Of a stretch of 15,139 bases of DNA, positions 7,346-14,431 are shown piece after piece. Under the pieces are notes generated by a model. The model worked only from the letters and a program-made list of their open reading frames with translations. It did no database searches and was not told where the DNA came from. Every line of letters begins with the position of its first letter. The first letter of the stretch is position 1. Origin of the DNA: JBAXEO01 sp964541375 (GTDB taxonomy: Bacteria > Actinomycetota > Coriobacteriia > Anaerosomatales > JAAXUF01); the NCBI GenBank assembly GCA_964541375.1, contig CAZIPT010000057.1, forward strand, positions 1 to 15,139, written 5' to 3'. The position numbers and the translations under genes were made by a program.

Positions 7346-8701
7346 GTGGCGTCTCGAGGGCTCAAGATCGTCGGCGTTGGAGCTCGACGCGGCTTCGCCG
7401 CGCTCCTCGGCGCGTACTTTGGGTTTGCACCTGCTCACGTCAGGCGCTCGGCGTCGGCACGACAGATTCGTGCCGGGTTCGAGGAGCTCGGCCCTGCCTG
7501 GATCAAACTGGGCCAGATGATCTCGGTTCGTCCGGACATCTTCCCTTCCGAGTGGATTTTCGAGTTGGGGGCCCTGCAGGACAGCGTCGCACCGCTGCCG
7601 GCGGCCGACATTCGGCGCATCATCGCAAGCGAATTCGGTCGCTCCCCTGAGGAGCTGTTCGCGTCGTTCGACGATGAACCGGTCGCCTCGGCGTCCATCG
7701 CGCAGGTACACCGAGCGGTGCTTGCGACTGAGTACCGGCCGATCGTGGGAGACGTACTTGCCGCAGGTACCGTGCTCGCCATCAAGGTGGTTCGACCCGG
7801 GGTCGAGGAGTCCATTCTGGGCGACGTGCAGGCGGCCAGGCCCGTCATCGAGGCTGTCGCGAAGTTGGGTGCGGTACAGCGGTTCAACCTCCCGGCGCTG
7901 TTGGAGGAGTTCTCGGCATCGCTGGCGAGCGAGTGCGACCTGCGAAACGAAGCGCGTATGGCCGACCGGTTCGCCTTCGACTTCCGAGATGACGACCTGG
8001 TGATGGTGCCGCGCGTCGTGTGGCCGCTCACCTCGAGACGGGTCATGGCGATGGAGTTCGTCGAGGGGTGGCGGCTCTCCGACATCGACGATGCGGCGCG
8101 CAGGGGCATCGATGGTCGTGCGCTTGCCGTGCACGGCGCGAACGTGTTCATGCGAGGGGTGATGGTATTGGGTCGCTACCACGCCGACCTGCATCCCGCC
8201 AACGTGTTCGTGACTCCAGATGGTCGGATCTGCTACCTGGACTTCGGGATCGTCGGCCGGACCGCACCGTCGCAGCGCGAAGCGATCGCGCAGGTGCTGG
8301 CGGCGACGGTGTACGGCGACGCCGAGCGCGCGTTGAGGTACTCGGCAGACCTCGGCCTGTGCGTACCGCCCGACAAGGCCGAAGAGGTTCGAGGGCGCGT
8401 CGCGAAGCTCATGCTCAAGACACTGGGAGCCGCGCCGCGCGACGTGAAGGGCTTCGCGACGGGGTTTCTCGGCATCATGAACGACGTCCGGGTGGCGATC
8501 CCCGTGGGATACGGCCTACTGATCAAGGCGCTGGTGACCGTCGAGGGCGTCGCGCGAGCAATCTACCCCGACATCGACATCACCGAGGCCGCCCGACCGT
8601 TTGCGACGGGGCTGATCGCGCAGCAGATGATGCGACCCGAACGGCTCGCCGAGAAGATGCCGGCCGCGCTAAGGGCCGCACTGAGGGAACTGTCGTCCTA
8701 G
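7346..8701 (+). CDS. ABC1/AarF/UbiB-family atypical protein kinase-like protein
   Basis: UbiB-family proteins are kinase-fold ATPases linked to quinone and other lipid metabolism. The 451-residue product has the family KxGQ motif (KLGQ, 54-57, in GPAWIKLGQMISVRPDIFP), the Ala-rich nucleotide loop (ASASIAQVH, from 114), the catalytic Lys (K147 in AIKVVRPGV), the HxDxHxxN loop (HADLHPAN, 279-286) and DFG (299-301). It ends at ALRELSS with no C-terminal hydrophobic hairpin, whereas many UbiB proteins of 500-550 residues end in one or two membrane helices; this form may therefore be soluble or peripheral. GTG 7346 starts 4 nt after the preceding stop, with aagg about 8 nt upstream. No ubiquinone or menaquinone gene is near, so the pathway is unassigned. 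It converges with larE after 34 nt. Confidence 0.9.
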   Translation: MASRGLKIVGVGARRGFAALLGAYFGFAPAHVRRSASARQIRAGFEELGPAWIKLGQMISVRPDIFPSEWIFELGALQDSVAPLPAADIRRIIASEFGRSPEELFASFDDEPVASASIAQVHRAVLATEYRPIVGDVLAAGTVLAIKVVRPGVEESILGDVQAARPVIEAVAKLGAVQRFNLPALLEEFSASLASECDLRNEARMADRFAFDFRDDDLVMVPRVVWPLTSRRVMAMEFVEGWRLSDIDDAARRGIDGRALAVHGANVFMRGVMVLGRYHADLHPANVFVTPDGRICYLDFGIVGRTAPSQREAIAQVLAATVYGDAERALRYSADLGLCVPPDKAEEVRGRVAKLMLKTLGAAPRDVKGFATGFLGIMNDVRVAIPVGYGLLIKALVTVEGVARAIYPDIDITEAARPFATGLIAQQMMRPERLAEKMPAALRAALRELSS

Positions 8702-8735
8702 TGACCCGCTCGGATGCGACGCAGGGTGGTGCCGA

Positions 8736-9590
8736 CTAGACCGGATCGGCTTCCACGAGCTTCGCCGTCAGAACCTCGTTCATCGAGCCGGTTCGGTATC
8801 CGTCGAGGTCCATCGCAGCGTATGCAAACCCTGCCTCGCGAACCGCCGAGGCGATCTGCCCCCTGACGATCCACGCCGCGTCGAGCTCCTGAGGCGCGAT
8901 CTCTATTCGCGCCACCGGCCCGTGTGCGCGAACTCGAAACTGGGCGATACCCAATGCGCGGATCGACTGCTCGGCGGCCGAGACGCGCGCCAGACCGTCG
9001 TCGGTGATGCGCTCACCGTAGGGGAACCGCGAGGCGAAGCATGCCATGGAGGGCTTGTCCCAGTTGGGGAGTCCCAGTTCGCGTGCGAGCTCGCGGATCT
9101 CGGGCTTGGTCAGTCCGACGTCGGCAAGGGGGCTGACCACTGCGAGTTCGGATGCCGCCTTCCGGCCGGGACGGTGGTCGGAAAGGTCGTCGACGTTGCT
9201 TCCGTCGGCGACGTGGCCGAGTCCCTGAGCCTCAGCGACCTGGAGAAGCAGGCCGAACAGTTCGCTCTTGCAGTGGTAGCAGCGATCCGAGGTGTTGGCG
9301 GTGAACTTGGGATCGGCCAGCTCGCACGTCTCCACCTCGATAAGACGGAAGCCCAGCGTCGCAGCGAGCTCGCGTGCACATGCCGCCTCGTGTTCCGGGT
9401 AGGTGTCGGAGGTGGCCAACACCGCACAGCATCTCTCGCCGAGAACGGCGTGGGCAGCGAACGCGAGCAGCGTCGAATCGACGCCGCCCGAATAGGCGAC
9501 CAGCACGCTCTCGAGTCCGGCAAGGTTCTCAAGCAGTGCTTCGTACTTCTCGGCGGATGGCAACGCGGCGAACCCCCTCACGACGAGCAT
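8736..9590 (-). CDS. larE: ATP-dependent sacrificial sulfur transferase LarE
   Basis: LarE adenylates the carboxylates of the pyridinium biscarboxylate precursor and inserts sulfur, making the nickel-pincer nucleotide cofactor of LarA-type racemases. The 284-residue product has the PP-loop SGGVDST (34-40), the DGSNVDDLSDHRPG segment, the KPSMACFASRFPYGERI segment and the C-terminal LDGYRTGSMN motif. C184 corresponds by context to the sulfur-donating Cys of Lactiplantibacillus LarE. There is also a CxxC (C104, C107). CxxC plus a third Cys resembles LarE enzymes that hold an iron-sulfur cluster and may act catalytically (inference). ATG 9590 is preferred; a longer frame reaches into pduO without conserved residues, and GTG 9581 is an alternative. 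No Shine-Dalgarno sequence is clear. No larA, larB or larC is in the window. Confidence 0.9.
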   Translation of the reverse strand: MLVVRGFAALPSAEKYEALLENLAGLESVLVAYSGGVDSTLLAFAAHAVLGERCCAVLATSDTYPEHEAACARELAATLGFRLIEVETCELADPKFTANTSDRCYHCKSELFGLLLQVAEAQGLGHVADGSNVDDLSDHRPGRKAASELAVVSPLADVGLTKPEIRELARELGLPNWDKPSMACFASRFPYGERITDDGLARVSAAEQSIRALGIAQFRVRAHGPVARIEIAPQELDAAWIVRGQIASAVREAGFAYAAMDLDGYRTGSMNEVLTAKLVEADPV

Positions 9591-9592
9591 CG

Positions 9593-9598
9593 AGTATA
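9593..9598 (-). promoter_or_regulatory. possible -10 element before larE
   Basis: TATACT on the minus strand ends two bases before the larE ATG. The 17-bp upstream position reads GGTTTT, not a good -35. If it is used, the transcript would start inside the annotated first codons, favouring the GTG at 9581. The evidence is weak. Confidence 0.3.
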
Positions 9599-9670
9599 GC
9601 GCGTGTACCGGGCCCAAAACCGACGACTTGCAGGGTCTTTCGACGTGTAGCGGCCGCGAAGCGGCGTCGA

Positions 9671-10231
9671 CTAGATGCCGGGAGCCGCGGTGGGATCCCA
9701 CGGCTCTTCCTGATGACCGGCAAAGCGGTTCTCGGCGCGCGCCGCAGCGTACAGCGCGTCGGAGGCGCGGTTCACGAAAGCCATCACGGCCGGGTCGACA
9801 GGTTCTTGCGCGGCAAGTGCCACGAGGCGGCGTTCCGCTCGGCGGACTATCGACCGAGCGAGCTGGATGCGTGCGGCGGCGTCACAGCCGCCTTCGAGGA
9901 CGAACCCGGTCCATGGTGCGCTTCCGTCGAACATGAGGTCGATTGCTCGCTCCAGAGCGGCGATGTCGGTGTCGCTCACCGAGACTGCGTCTGACCGGCC
10001 GTCACTCATGGGGCGGGCGGTAAGCGCGGCACAGTTCATCAGGCGCTGCTGGATGAACCGAAGCAGCACGACCACGTTCGGATCGCCGGCTACCGAACGT
10101 GCGAGACCCACCGCGCAGCCGGCTTCATCCATCATGCCGTACGCCTCGACGCGCTCGGCGTCTTTGCGAACGCGGGAGCCGTTTGCCAGGGAGGTGTCGC
10201 CTGAGTCGCCTCGGCGGGTGTAGATGCTCAT
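9671..10231 (-). CDS. PduO-type cob(I)alamin adenosyltransferase
   Basis: This enzyme transfers the adenosyl group of ATP to cob(I)alamin, giving adenosylcobalamin (coenzyme B12). The 186-residue protein matches the PduO/MMAB family throughout. The N-terminal nucleotide-binding motif reads IYTRRGDSGDTSL...GSRVRKDAERVEAYG. The conserved C-terminal helix contains RSIVRRAERRLVAL, followed by NRASDALYAAARAENR. ATG 10231 is preceded by GAGGAG (10243-10238) with 6-nt spacing, a strong start. It lies 51 nt after glnD and 80 nt before larE on the same strand, so it may share their transcript. No B12 biosynthesis gene or B12-dependent mutase is in view. The N-terminal sequence fits a stand-alone single-domain enzyme, without the heme-binding PduO C-terminal domain. 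Confidence 0.94.
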   Translation of the reverse strand: MSIYTRRGDSGDTSLANGSRVRKDAERVEAYGMMDEAGCAVGLARSVAGDPNVVVLLRFIQQRLMNCAALTARPMSDGRSDAVSVSDTDIAALERAIDLMFDGSAPWTGFVLEGGCDAAARIQLARSIVRRAERRLVALAAQEPVDPAVMAFVNRASDALYAAARAENRFAGHQEEPWDPTAAPGI

Positions 10232-10282
10232 GGTGGTCTCCTCGGGGCGGTGTCAAGCGGGGCTGAGAGGATGGTACCCGCA

Positions 10283-12535
10283 TCAACGCACTTCGCGCAG
10301 GTGCATGGCCAGGTGACCGAGCGTTCCGGGGTCGTCGACCGGTCCTCCGTCCGGCCCAACCACGTGGAATGTGTCGCGCGCCACGCCGTCGACGGTCACG
10401 ACCTTCGCCCACCGGATGTCGAGCCCTGCCGAGGAGACCGCGCGGGCGAGGTCGTGCAGGAGCCCTGGCCGATCGGGCGCCGAGACGCGGACGGCCGTGT
10501 CCCAGCCCGAGGACAGGATCTCGGCAGCCACCGGGGTCTGCTGGCTGGCGGGATAGTGCCGACGGCGCTCAGCGAGGCGCGTCTGCAATTCGAGACGGTC
10601 CTTCAGGGCCGCCCGCAGGAGCCTCTCGAACGCCACGAAGGTCTCGGTAGTGACGGCTCGGCGGGTGGCGGAGGTGACGACGAATGTGTCCAGAGCCACC
10701 CGCCCTGAAGAGCCGTAGGCATCGAGCGCCAGAATATCGAGCCCGGAGAGCGCCATCGCGCCGGCAATCCGCGCCAGGAGCTCCGGCCGATCGACCGCCG
10801 CCACCGTGACCGACCATGTCTCTTCGGCCTCCCCGGGGCTCACCGCCACGTGGGCATCTTCGGAGGATGCGTGCGCGAGTTCGAATACCAGGCGTGCGTG
10901 CCGGGCGATCAGGTCGGGCTCCCGGCTCGCCAGATACCGAAGCGGAGCGTGCGCCACGAAGGATTGCTCGGCCCGTGAGGCTCCCGCGGCGGTCATGCGC
11001 GCGAGCGTCTGGGAACGCACCGCGGCGCCACGTGTGGCGATTCCGGCACCGTCGACCTCGTCAGAGAGCGCCGCGTCCAGACGTGAGACCAGCGCGCCGA
11101 CGAGGGCCGCGCTCCACGAGTTCCACGTTGATGGTCCGGTTGCACGCGAGTCCGCCGCGGTCAGGAGGTGTAGCGGGCCGAGCAGCTCGCGGTCGCCGAT
11201 GCGCGCGGCAGCAGCGAGGACAGCATCCTCGTCGTCGGCATCGATACGGGTCGCGGTCTCCACGAGCTCGAGGTGGAGCCGGACCAGCTCGCCTGCCCGG
11301 GCAGCAGCCGGTTCACCCAGGCCGAGCCGGCGTGCCAGCGTTCGCGCAGGCTCGACGCCGCGCTCGGCGTGTCCCGGGCCCGGCTCGCGCTTGCCCGTGT
11401 CGTGAGCCAGGGCCGCCGCCTGTACGAGATGCAGGTCGCCGGCGGACTCAAACGAGCGGGCTAGCGCGGCCTCCTCGGGCCGAGCAACGATCGAAGCGGC
11501 CGCAACGAGAGAATGCGCGCCAACGGTCAGACGGTGGCCGAGGCCGGGTCGCCTCAGCGTCATCAGGTCGCGAAAGCCGGGGATCAGGTCGTCCAGCCGT
11601 CCGGACTGCGCCGCACTTTCAAGCGCACCGAGCGACGTCTCGCCCTTGTCCAGCAGCTCAAGCAGCTCCGCCGCCGCAAGCTCCCGGTCGCCCGCGAAGG
11701 GTAGGCCCGAAACGCGACTCCGGACGCGCGAAAGCACCAGCGCCGTCTCGGCGAGCGCAAGCTGCACATGGTCGGGACTGACCGATGAGAGCGAGTCGGC
11801 GGCGTCCAGGGTCATGCGCGACCCCAGACCGGCCCGACCCAGCTCCCATCGAGCAGCAGCGACGACGTCAGCCGAGCGCAGTGCGGTGTCGATCTCGGCC
11901 TGTGTCGCGAGCCCTGCGGGCAGGAGAGCCTGCGGAGAACAGCCGATGGCCCCGGAAGTGATGGCTGCGATCCAGACGAGCTCATCGAAGTCCCGGCGTC
12001 CGCCAGCGTCTTCCTTCAGGTCGGGCTCGAGCGCGTACGGGCTGCCCGGCCGGGGACGCTTCGCGAGGTCGGCGAGTAGCCGGCGCGAACGCTTGTGGGC
12101 AGCGGACGCGCATTCGCCGAGCGTCCGATTCACCCATTCCAGGTCGCCGGCAAGCGGGCGCGCCGTGAGTGTCGCGGTGCAGGCGACCAGGTCGTCGCGC
12201 GTCGCAGCGATCTGTTCCCGCCGAGAACGCACCTGGTGCCCGACGGTGAGGCCCGCATCCCAGAGAGGGTAGAGCACGGCTTCCACGAACGGCTTCAGAA
12301 CGTGGGAGGGCTCATCGGAGAGCACCAGGATGTCGATGTCGCTCGCAGGCGAAAGAGCTCCCGCCCCCCACCCGCCGAGCGCCGCGAGCCCCCAGCGGCC
12401 GCGAAGGCGCGATGAGGCCGTCTCGGCGAGACTCCGGACAGCCTCATCGGTCAGCTCGCACAGGCGGCGTGCAGAGGCGGTGCCCGGCTCTGCAGAGTTC
12501 AGGAGCTGCTCTCGCGCCGCTCTGTAGGATTCCAT
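10283..12535 (-). CDS. glnD: PII-modifying bifunctional nucleotidyltransferase/nucleotide-removing enzyme GlnD
   Basis: GlnD modifies the T-loop Tyr of PII when glutamine is low and removes the group when glutamine is high. The 750-residue protein has the full domain order: a nucleotidyltransferase domain (GG at 54-55, DID at 66-68), the linker motif EPDLKEDAGGRRDF (170-183; family form EPNxKExxGGLRD), an HD hydrolase domain (H341, HD at 378-379, GH at 388-389) and two C-terminal ACT glutamine sensors (about 573-625 and 678-730, with VDRPELLARIAG and PDRPGLLHDLA). It is shorter than the roughly 890-residue E. coli protein. The catalytic loop GGWGAGALSPASDID has Ala where family members usually have Arg and Glu (GRGEL). 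The start lies 4 nt after glnB, so coupling is likely. In actinobacteria GlnD is known to adenylylate rather than uridylylate PII. Confidence 0.93.
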   Translation of the reverse strand: MESYRAAREQLLNSAEPGTASARRLCELTDEAVRSLAETASSRLRGRWGLAALGGWGAGALSPASDIDILVLSDEPSHVLKPFVEAVLYPLWDAGLTVGHQVRSRREQIAATRDDLVACTATLTARPLAGDLEWVNRTLGECASAAHKRSRRLLADLAKRPRPGSPYALEPDLKEDAGGRRDFDELVWIAAITSGAIGCSPQALLPAGLATQAEIDTALRSADVVAAARWELGRAGLGSRMTLDAADSLSSVSPDHVQLALAETALVLSRVRSRVSGLPFAGDRELAAAELLELLDKGETSLGALESAAQSGRLDDLIPGFRDLMTLRRPGLGHRLTVGAHSLVAAASIVARPEEAALARSFESAGDLHLVQAAALAHDTGKREPGPGHAERGVEPARTLARRLGLGEPAAARAGELVRLHLELVETATRIDADDEDAVLAAAARIGDRELLGPLHLLTAADSRATGPSTWNSWSAALVGALVSRLDAALSDEVDGAGIATRGAAVRSQTLARMTAAGASRAEQSFVAHAPLRYLASREPDLIARHARLVFELAHASSEDAHVAVSPGEAEETWSVTVAAVDRPELLARIAGAMALSGLDILALDAYGSSGRVALDTFVVTSATRRAVTTETFVAFERLLRAALKDRLELQTRLAERRRHYPASQQTPVAAEILSSGWDTAVRVSAPDRPGLLHDLARAVSSAGLDIRWAKVVTVDGVARDTFHVVGPDGGPVDDPGTLGHLAMHLREVR

Positions 12536-12539
12536 GCGC

Positions 12540-12878
12540 CTAGAGCGCGTCCGGACCCCGCTCGCCGGTGCGGATGCGCACCGCTGAGGCGACGTCGATG
12601 GTGAAGACCTTGCCGTCGCCGATCTTCTCGGTGCGAGCTGCGTCGACGATGGCGGTCTCGACAGCCTCGGCGATCGAATCGTCGACGACCACCTCGATCT
12701 TGACCTTGGGGACGAACTCCACCGTGTATTCCGCGCCGCGGTATATCTCGGTGTGGCCCTTCTGGCGTCCGTACCCGCGCACGTCGGTCACGGTCATGCC
12801 GGAGACGCCGAGAGCGTTGAGCGCTTCCTTCACGTCGTCGAGCTTGTGGGGCTTGATGATCGCTTCGATCTTCTTCAT
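12540..12878 (-). CDS. glnB: nitrogen regulatory protein PII
   Basis: PII is a trimeric sensor of ATP/ADP and 2-oxoglutarate that gates AmtB and other targets. The 112-residue product has family length. It starts MKKIEAIIKPHKLDDVKEAL, the T-loop contains Y51 in YRGAEYTVEFVPKVK, and the C-terminal signature around GDGKVFTIDVASAVRIRTGERG is complete. Y51 is the residue modified by GlnD, encoded next door. ATG 12878 has GGGAGA (12890-12885) with 6-nt spacing. It lies 79 nt after amtB. By context it could equally be called glnK, because the amtB-linked PII of actinobacteria is usually given that name. No T-loop residue is missing, so regulated binding to AmtB is expected. Confidence 0.95.
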   Translation of the reverse strand: MKKIEAIIKPHKLDDVKEALNALGVSGMTVTDVRGYGRQKGHTEIYRGAEYTVEFVPKVKIEVVVDDSIAEAVETAIVDAARTEKIGDGKVFTIDVASAVRIRTGERGPDAL

Positions 12879-12957
12879 GGCGAATCTCCCGAGTCTATGG
12901 TGTTCTCACAAGTCCTGTGTTCCCGCCGAGCAGGCAGTCAGCTCCGCTGCCGGACCG

Positions 12958-14196
12958 CTAGTCGAGAATGTAGCCCTCTTCGGAGTGCTCTGCGATGTCG
13001 AGTCCACGCGACTCGGTCTCGGCGTCGACCCGTAGCCCCACGACGGCGTCGGTAAGCTTCAGGATCACGATGCTCAGGGCGAACGAGAAGGCCCACGCCG
13101 CGACAACTCCGGCGAGTTGGATGAGCACCTGTTGCGGCGCGCCATACAGAAGGCCGTTGCGACCGGCGGAGTTGATGGCGACGGTCGCAAAGACACCGGT
13201 GAGAATCGCGCCGGTGGTGCCGCCGACTCCATGGATGCCCACAACATCCAGCGCATCGTCGAAGCCGAACCTGGTCTTCAGACCCAAGGCGAAGTAGCAG
13301 AGCACGCCCGCGATCGCACCGATGACGACGGCAGCCCATGGCTCGACGAAGCCCGCAGCAGGCGTGACCGCAACGAGACCAGCGACCGCGCCCGAGGCTG
13401 CACCCAGTACCGTGGGCTTGCCGGCGTGGAACGTCTCGGCGACGACCCAGAGGATGAGCCCTGCCGCGGCCGCGACATGGGTGTTGAGGAAGGCCGAACC
13501 CGCGAGACCATTGGCGGCAAGAGCCGACCCGGCGTTGAATCCGAACCAGCCGAACCACAGAATCCCGGCGCCGAGGACCGTCATCGGCAGGTTGTGGGGA
13601 TGTATGGCGTCAGTGCCCAGCCCCTTGCGCTTGCCGAGAAGCATCGCGGCCGCCAGCGCCGCTGCTGCGGATGATATGTGTACGACCGTCCCGCCGGCGA
13701 AGTCCAGGGCGCCGAGCTTGAACAGCCAGCCGTTTGGCTGCCACACCCAGTGGGCGAGGGGGCTGTAGACGAAGATCGCCCACATCACGGTGAACATCAC
13801 GTACGCCTTGAACTTCATGCGCTCGGCGACGGCGCCGGTGATGAGTCCGACCGTGATGATCGCGAACATCCCCTGGTACATCGCGTAGACGGTGTGAGGA
13901 ATCGTCGGGGCGAGCGGCGCCAGCTGATTCGAGATTCCGTTCAGCCCCAGGTAGTTCAGCCCGCCGATGAACGGCGCGAGAATCCCGCTGCCATCGCTGA
14001 AGGCGAGAGAGTAGCCGAACAGCATCCAGATGATCGTGACCGAGCCCATCGCGAAGAAGCTCTGCATGGTGGTGGAGAGCACGTTCTTCCTTCGCACCAT
14101 GCCGCTGTAGAACGCTGCCAGGCCCGGCGTCATGAACAAGACCATCGCCGCCGAGGCGAGTAGCCACGCAGTATCGCCGCTGTTCAAACCCTGCAT
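12958..14196 (-). CDS. amtB: ammonium transporter Amt
   Basis: This trimeric inner-membrane ammonium channel has 412 residues and about 11 membrane helices. Visible landmarks: MTPGLAAFYSGMVRRKNVL near the N-terminus, MYQGMFA at the pore entrance, D165, the twin pore histidines H173 (VVHISS) and H322 (VGIHGVGG), and WFGFNAGSALAANG. The C-terminal tail (VGLRVDAETESRGLDIAEHSEEGY) is the conserved segment that interacts with PII. Two in-frame ATGs lie 6 nt apart; the second (14196) is chosen because GAGGAG (14209-14204) then has 7-nt spacing, against 1 nt for ATG 14202. The frame is open much further upstream, but that part shows no conservation. glnB and glnD follow on the same strand, the standard actinobacterial module. 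A GlnR-like repeat lies about 90 nt upstream. Confidence 0.95.
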   Translation of the reverse strand: MQGLNSGDTAWLLASAAMVLFMTPGLAAFYSGMVRRKNVLSTTMQSFFAMGSVTIIWMLFGYSLAFSDGSGILAPFIGGLNYLGLNGISNQLAPLAPTIPHTVYAMYQGMFAIITVGLITGAVAERMKFKAYVMFTVMWAIFVYSPLAHWVWQPNGWLFKLGALDFAGGTVVHISSAAAALAAAMLLGKRKGLGTDAIHPHNLPMTVLGAGILWFGWFGFNAGSALAANGLAGSAFLNTHVAAAAGLILWVVAETFHAGKPTVLGAASGAVAGLVAVTPAAGFVEPWAAVVIGAIAGVLCYFALGLKTRFGFDDALDVVGIHGVGGTTGAILTGVFATVAINSAGRNGLLYGAPQQVLIQLAGVVAAWAFSFALSIVILKLTDAVVGLRVDAETESRGLDIAEHSEEGYILD

Positions 14197-14283
14197 CGTC
14201 ATGCTCCTCGTCGTGTCGTGGCCGGTACGCGACGAGCGCGACCCTCTCCGGTCGGTCGCACCCTTGGGTACGCACGCTACGGT

Positions 14284-14305
14284 TTGCGTGTTTCTTGCGT
14301 GTTTC
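14284..14305 (-). promoter_or_regulatory. perfect 11-bp tandem repeat, GlnR-box-like, upstream of amtB
   Basis: The 11-mer ttgcgtgtttc occurs twice without a gap (14284-14294, 14295-14305). Read toward amtB this is GAAAC-n6-GAAAC-n6. The OmpR-family nitrogen regulator GlnR of actinobacteria binds gTnAc/GaAAc half-sites repeated every 11 bp, and amtB-glnK-glnD is its classical target. The site lies about 90 nt before the amtB start. No clear -35/-10 pair for amtB was found between them, as can happen at activated promoters. Confidence 0.55.
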
Positions 14306-14386
14306 GGGGATGGGTCGGAGGCGTGAAACTTGGTCATCTCGGCGAAACAGGGCGGCAAACAGCGGAGAGGCGCTTGCCCGCGGGCG

Positions 14387-14392
14387 TACAAT
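14387..14392 (+). promoter_or_regulatory. -10 element of the uvrA promoter
   Basis: TACAAT matches the -10 consensus at five of six positions and predicts a transcript start near 14399, about 33 nt before the uvrA start. No good -35 is present 16-18 bp upstream, so the promoter may need an activator or be weak. Confidence 0.5.
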
Positions 14393-14395
14393 GGA

Positions 14396-14409
14396 GTTTC
14401 GACCGAAAC
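14396..14409. promoter_or_regulatory. short palindrome in the uvrA leader
   Basis: GTTTCG-ac-CGAAAC is a perfect 6-2-6 inverted repeat at the predicted uvrA transcript start. It contains two GAAAC cores in opposite orientation. It could be a repressor or activator site; it does not match the actinobacterial LexA box. Confidence 0.4.
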
Positions 14410-14431
14410 GTAACCTCGGAGAGGATCCGAT

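Noticed and set aside
9648..9668. Hairpin gccgc-gaa-gcggc between larE and pduO as a terminator
   Set aside because: The stem is only 5 bp and no T tract follows on either strand.
9591..9701. 37-codon upstream extension of larE
   Set aside because: It would overlap the end of pduO and shows no LarE-like residues; the conserved PP-loop position fits the 9590 start.
10251..10256. TTGACA on the minus strand before pduO, a perfect -35 hexamer
   Set aside because: No -10-like sequence lies 16-18 bp downstream; that position is the pduO start region.
12879..12957. Direct repeat gtgttc (12900-12905 and 12918-12923) between glnB and amtB as a regulatory site
   Set aside because: Six-base repeats are too short to stand out, and no promoter with a proper -35/-10 pair was found there.
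14396..14409. LexA (SOS) box before uvrA
   Set aside because: The arms are GTTTCG...CGAAAC, the opposite order to the actinobacterial CGAAC...GTTCG box; kept only as an unassigned palindrome.
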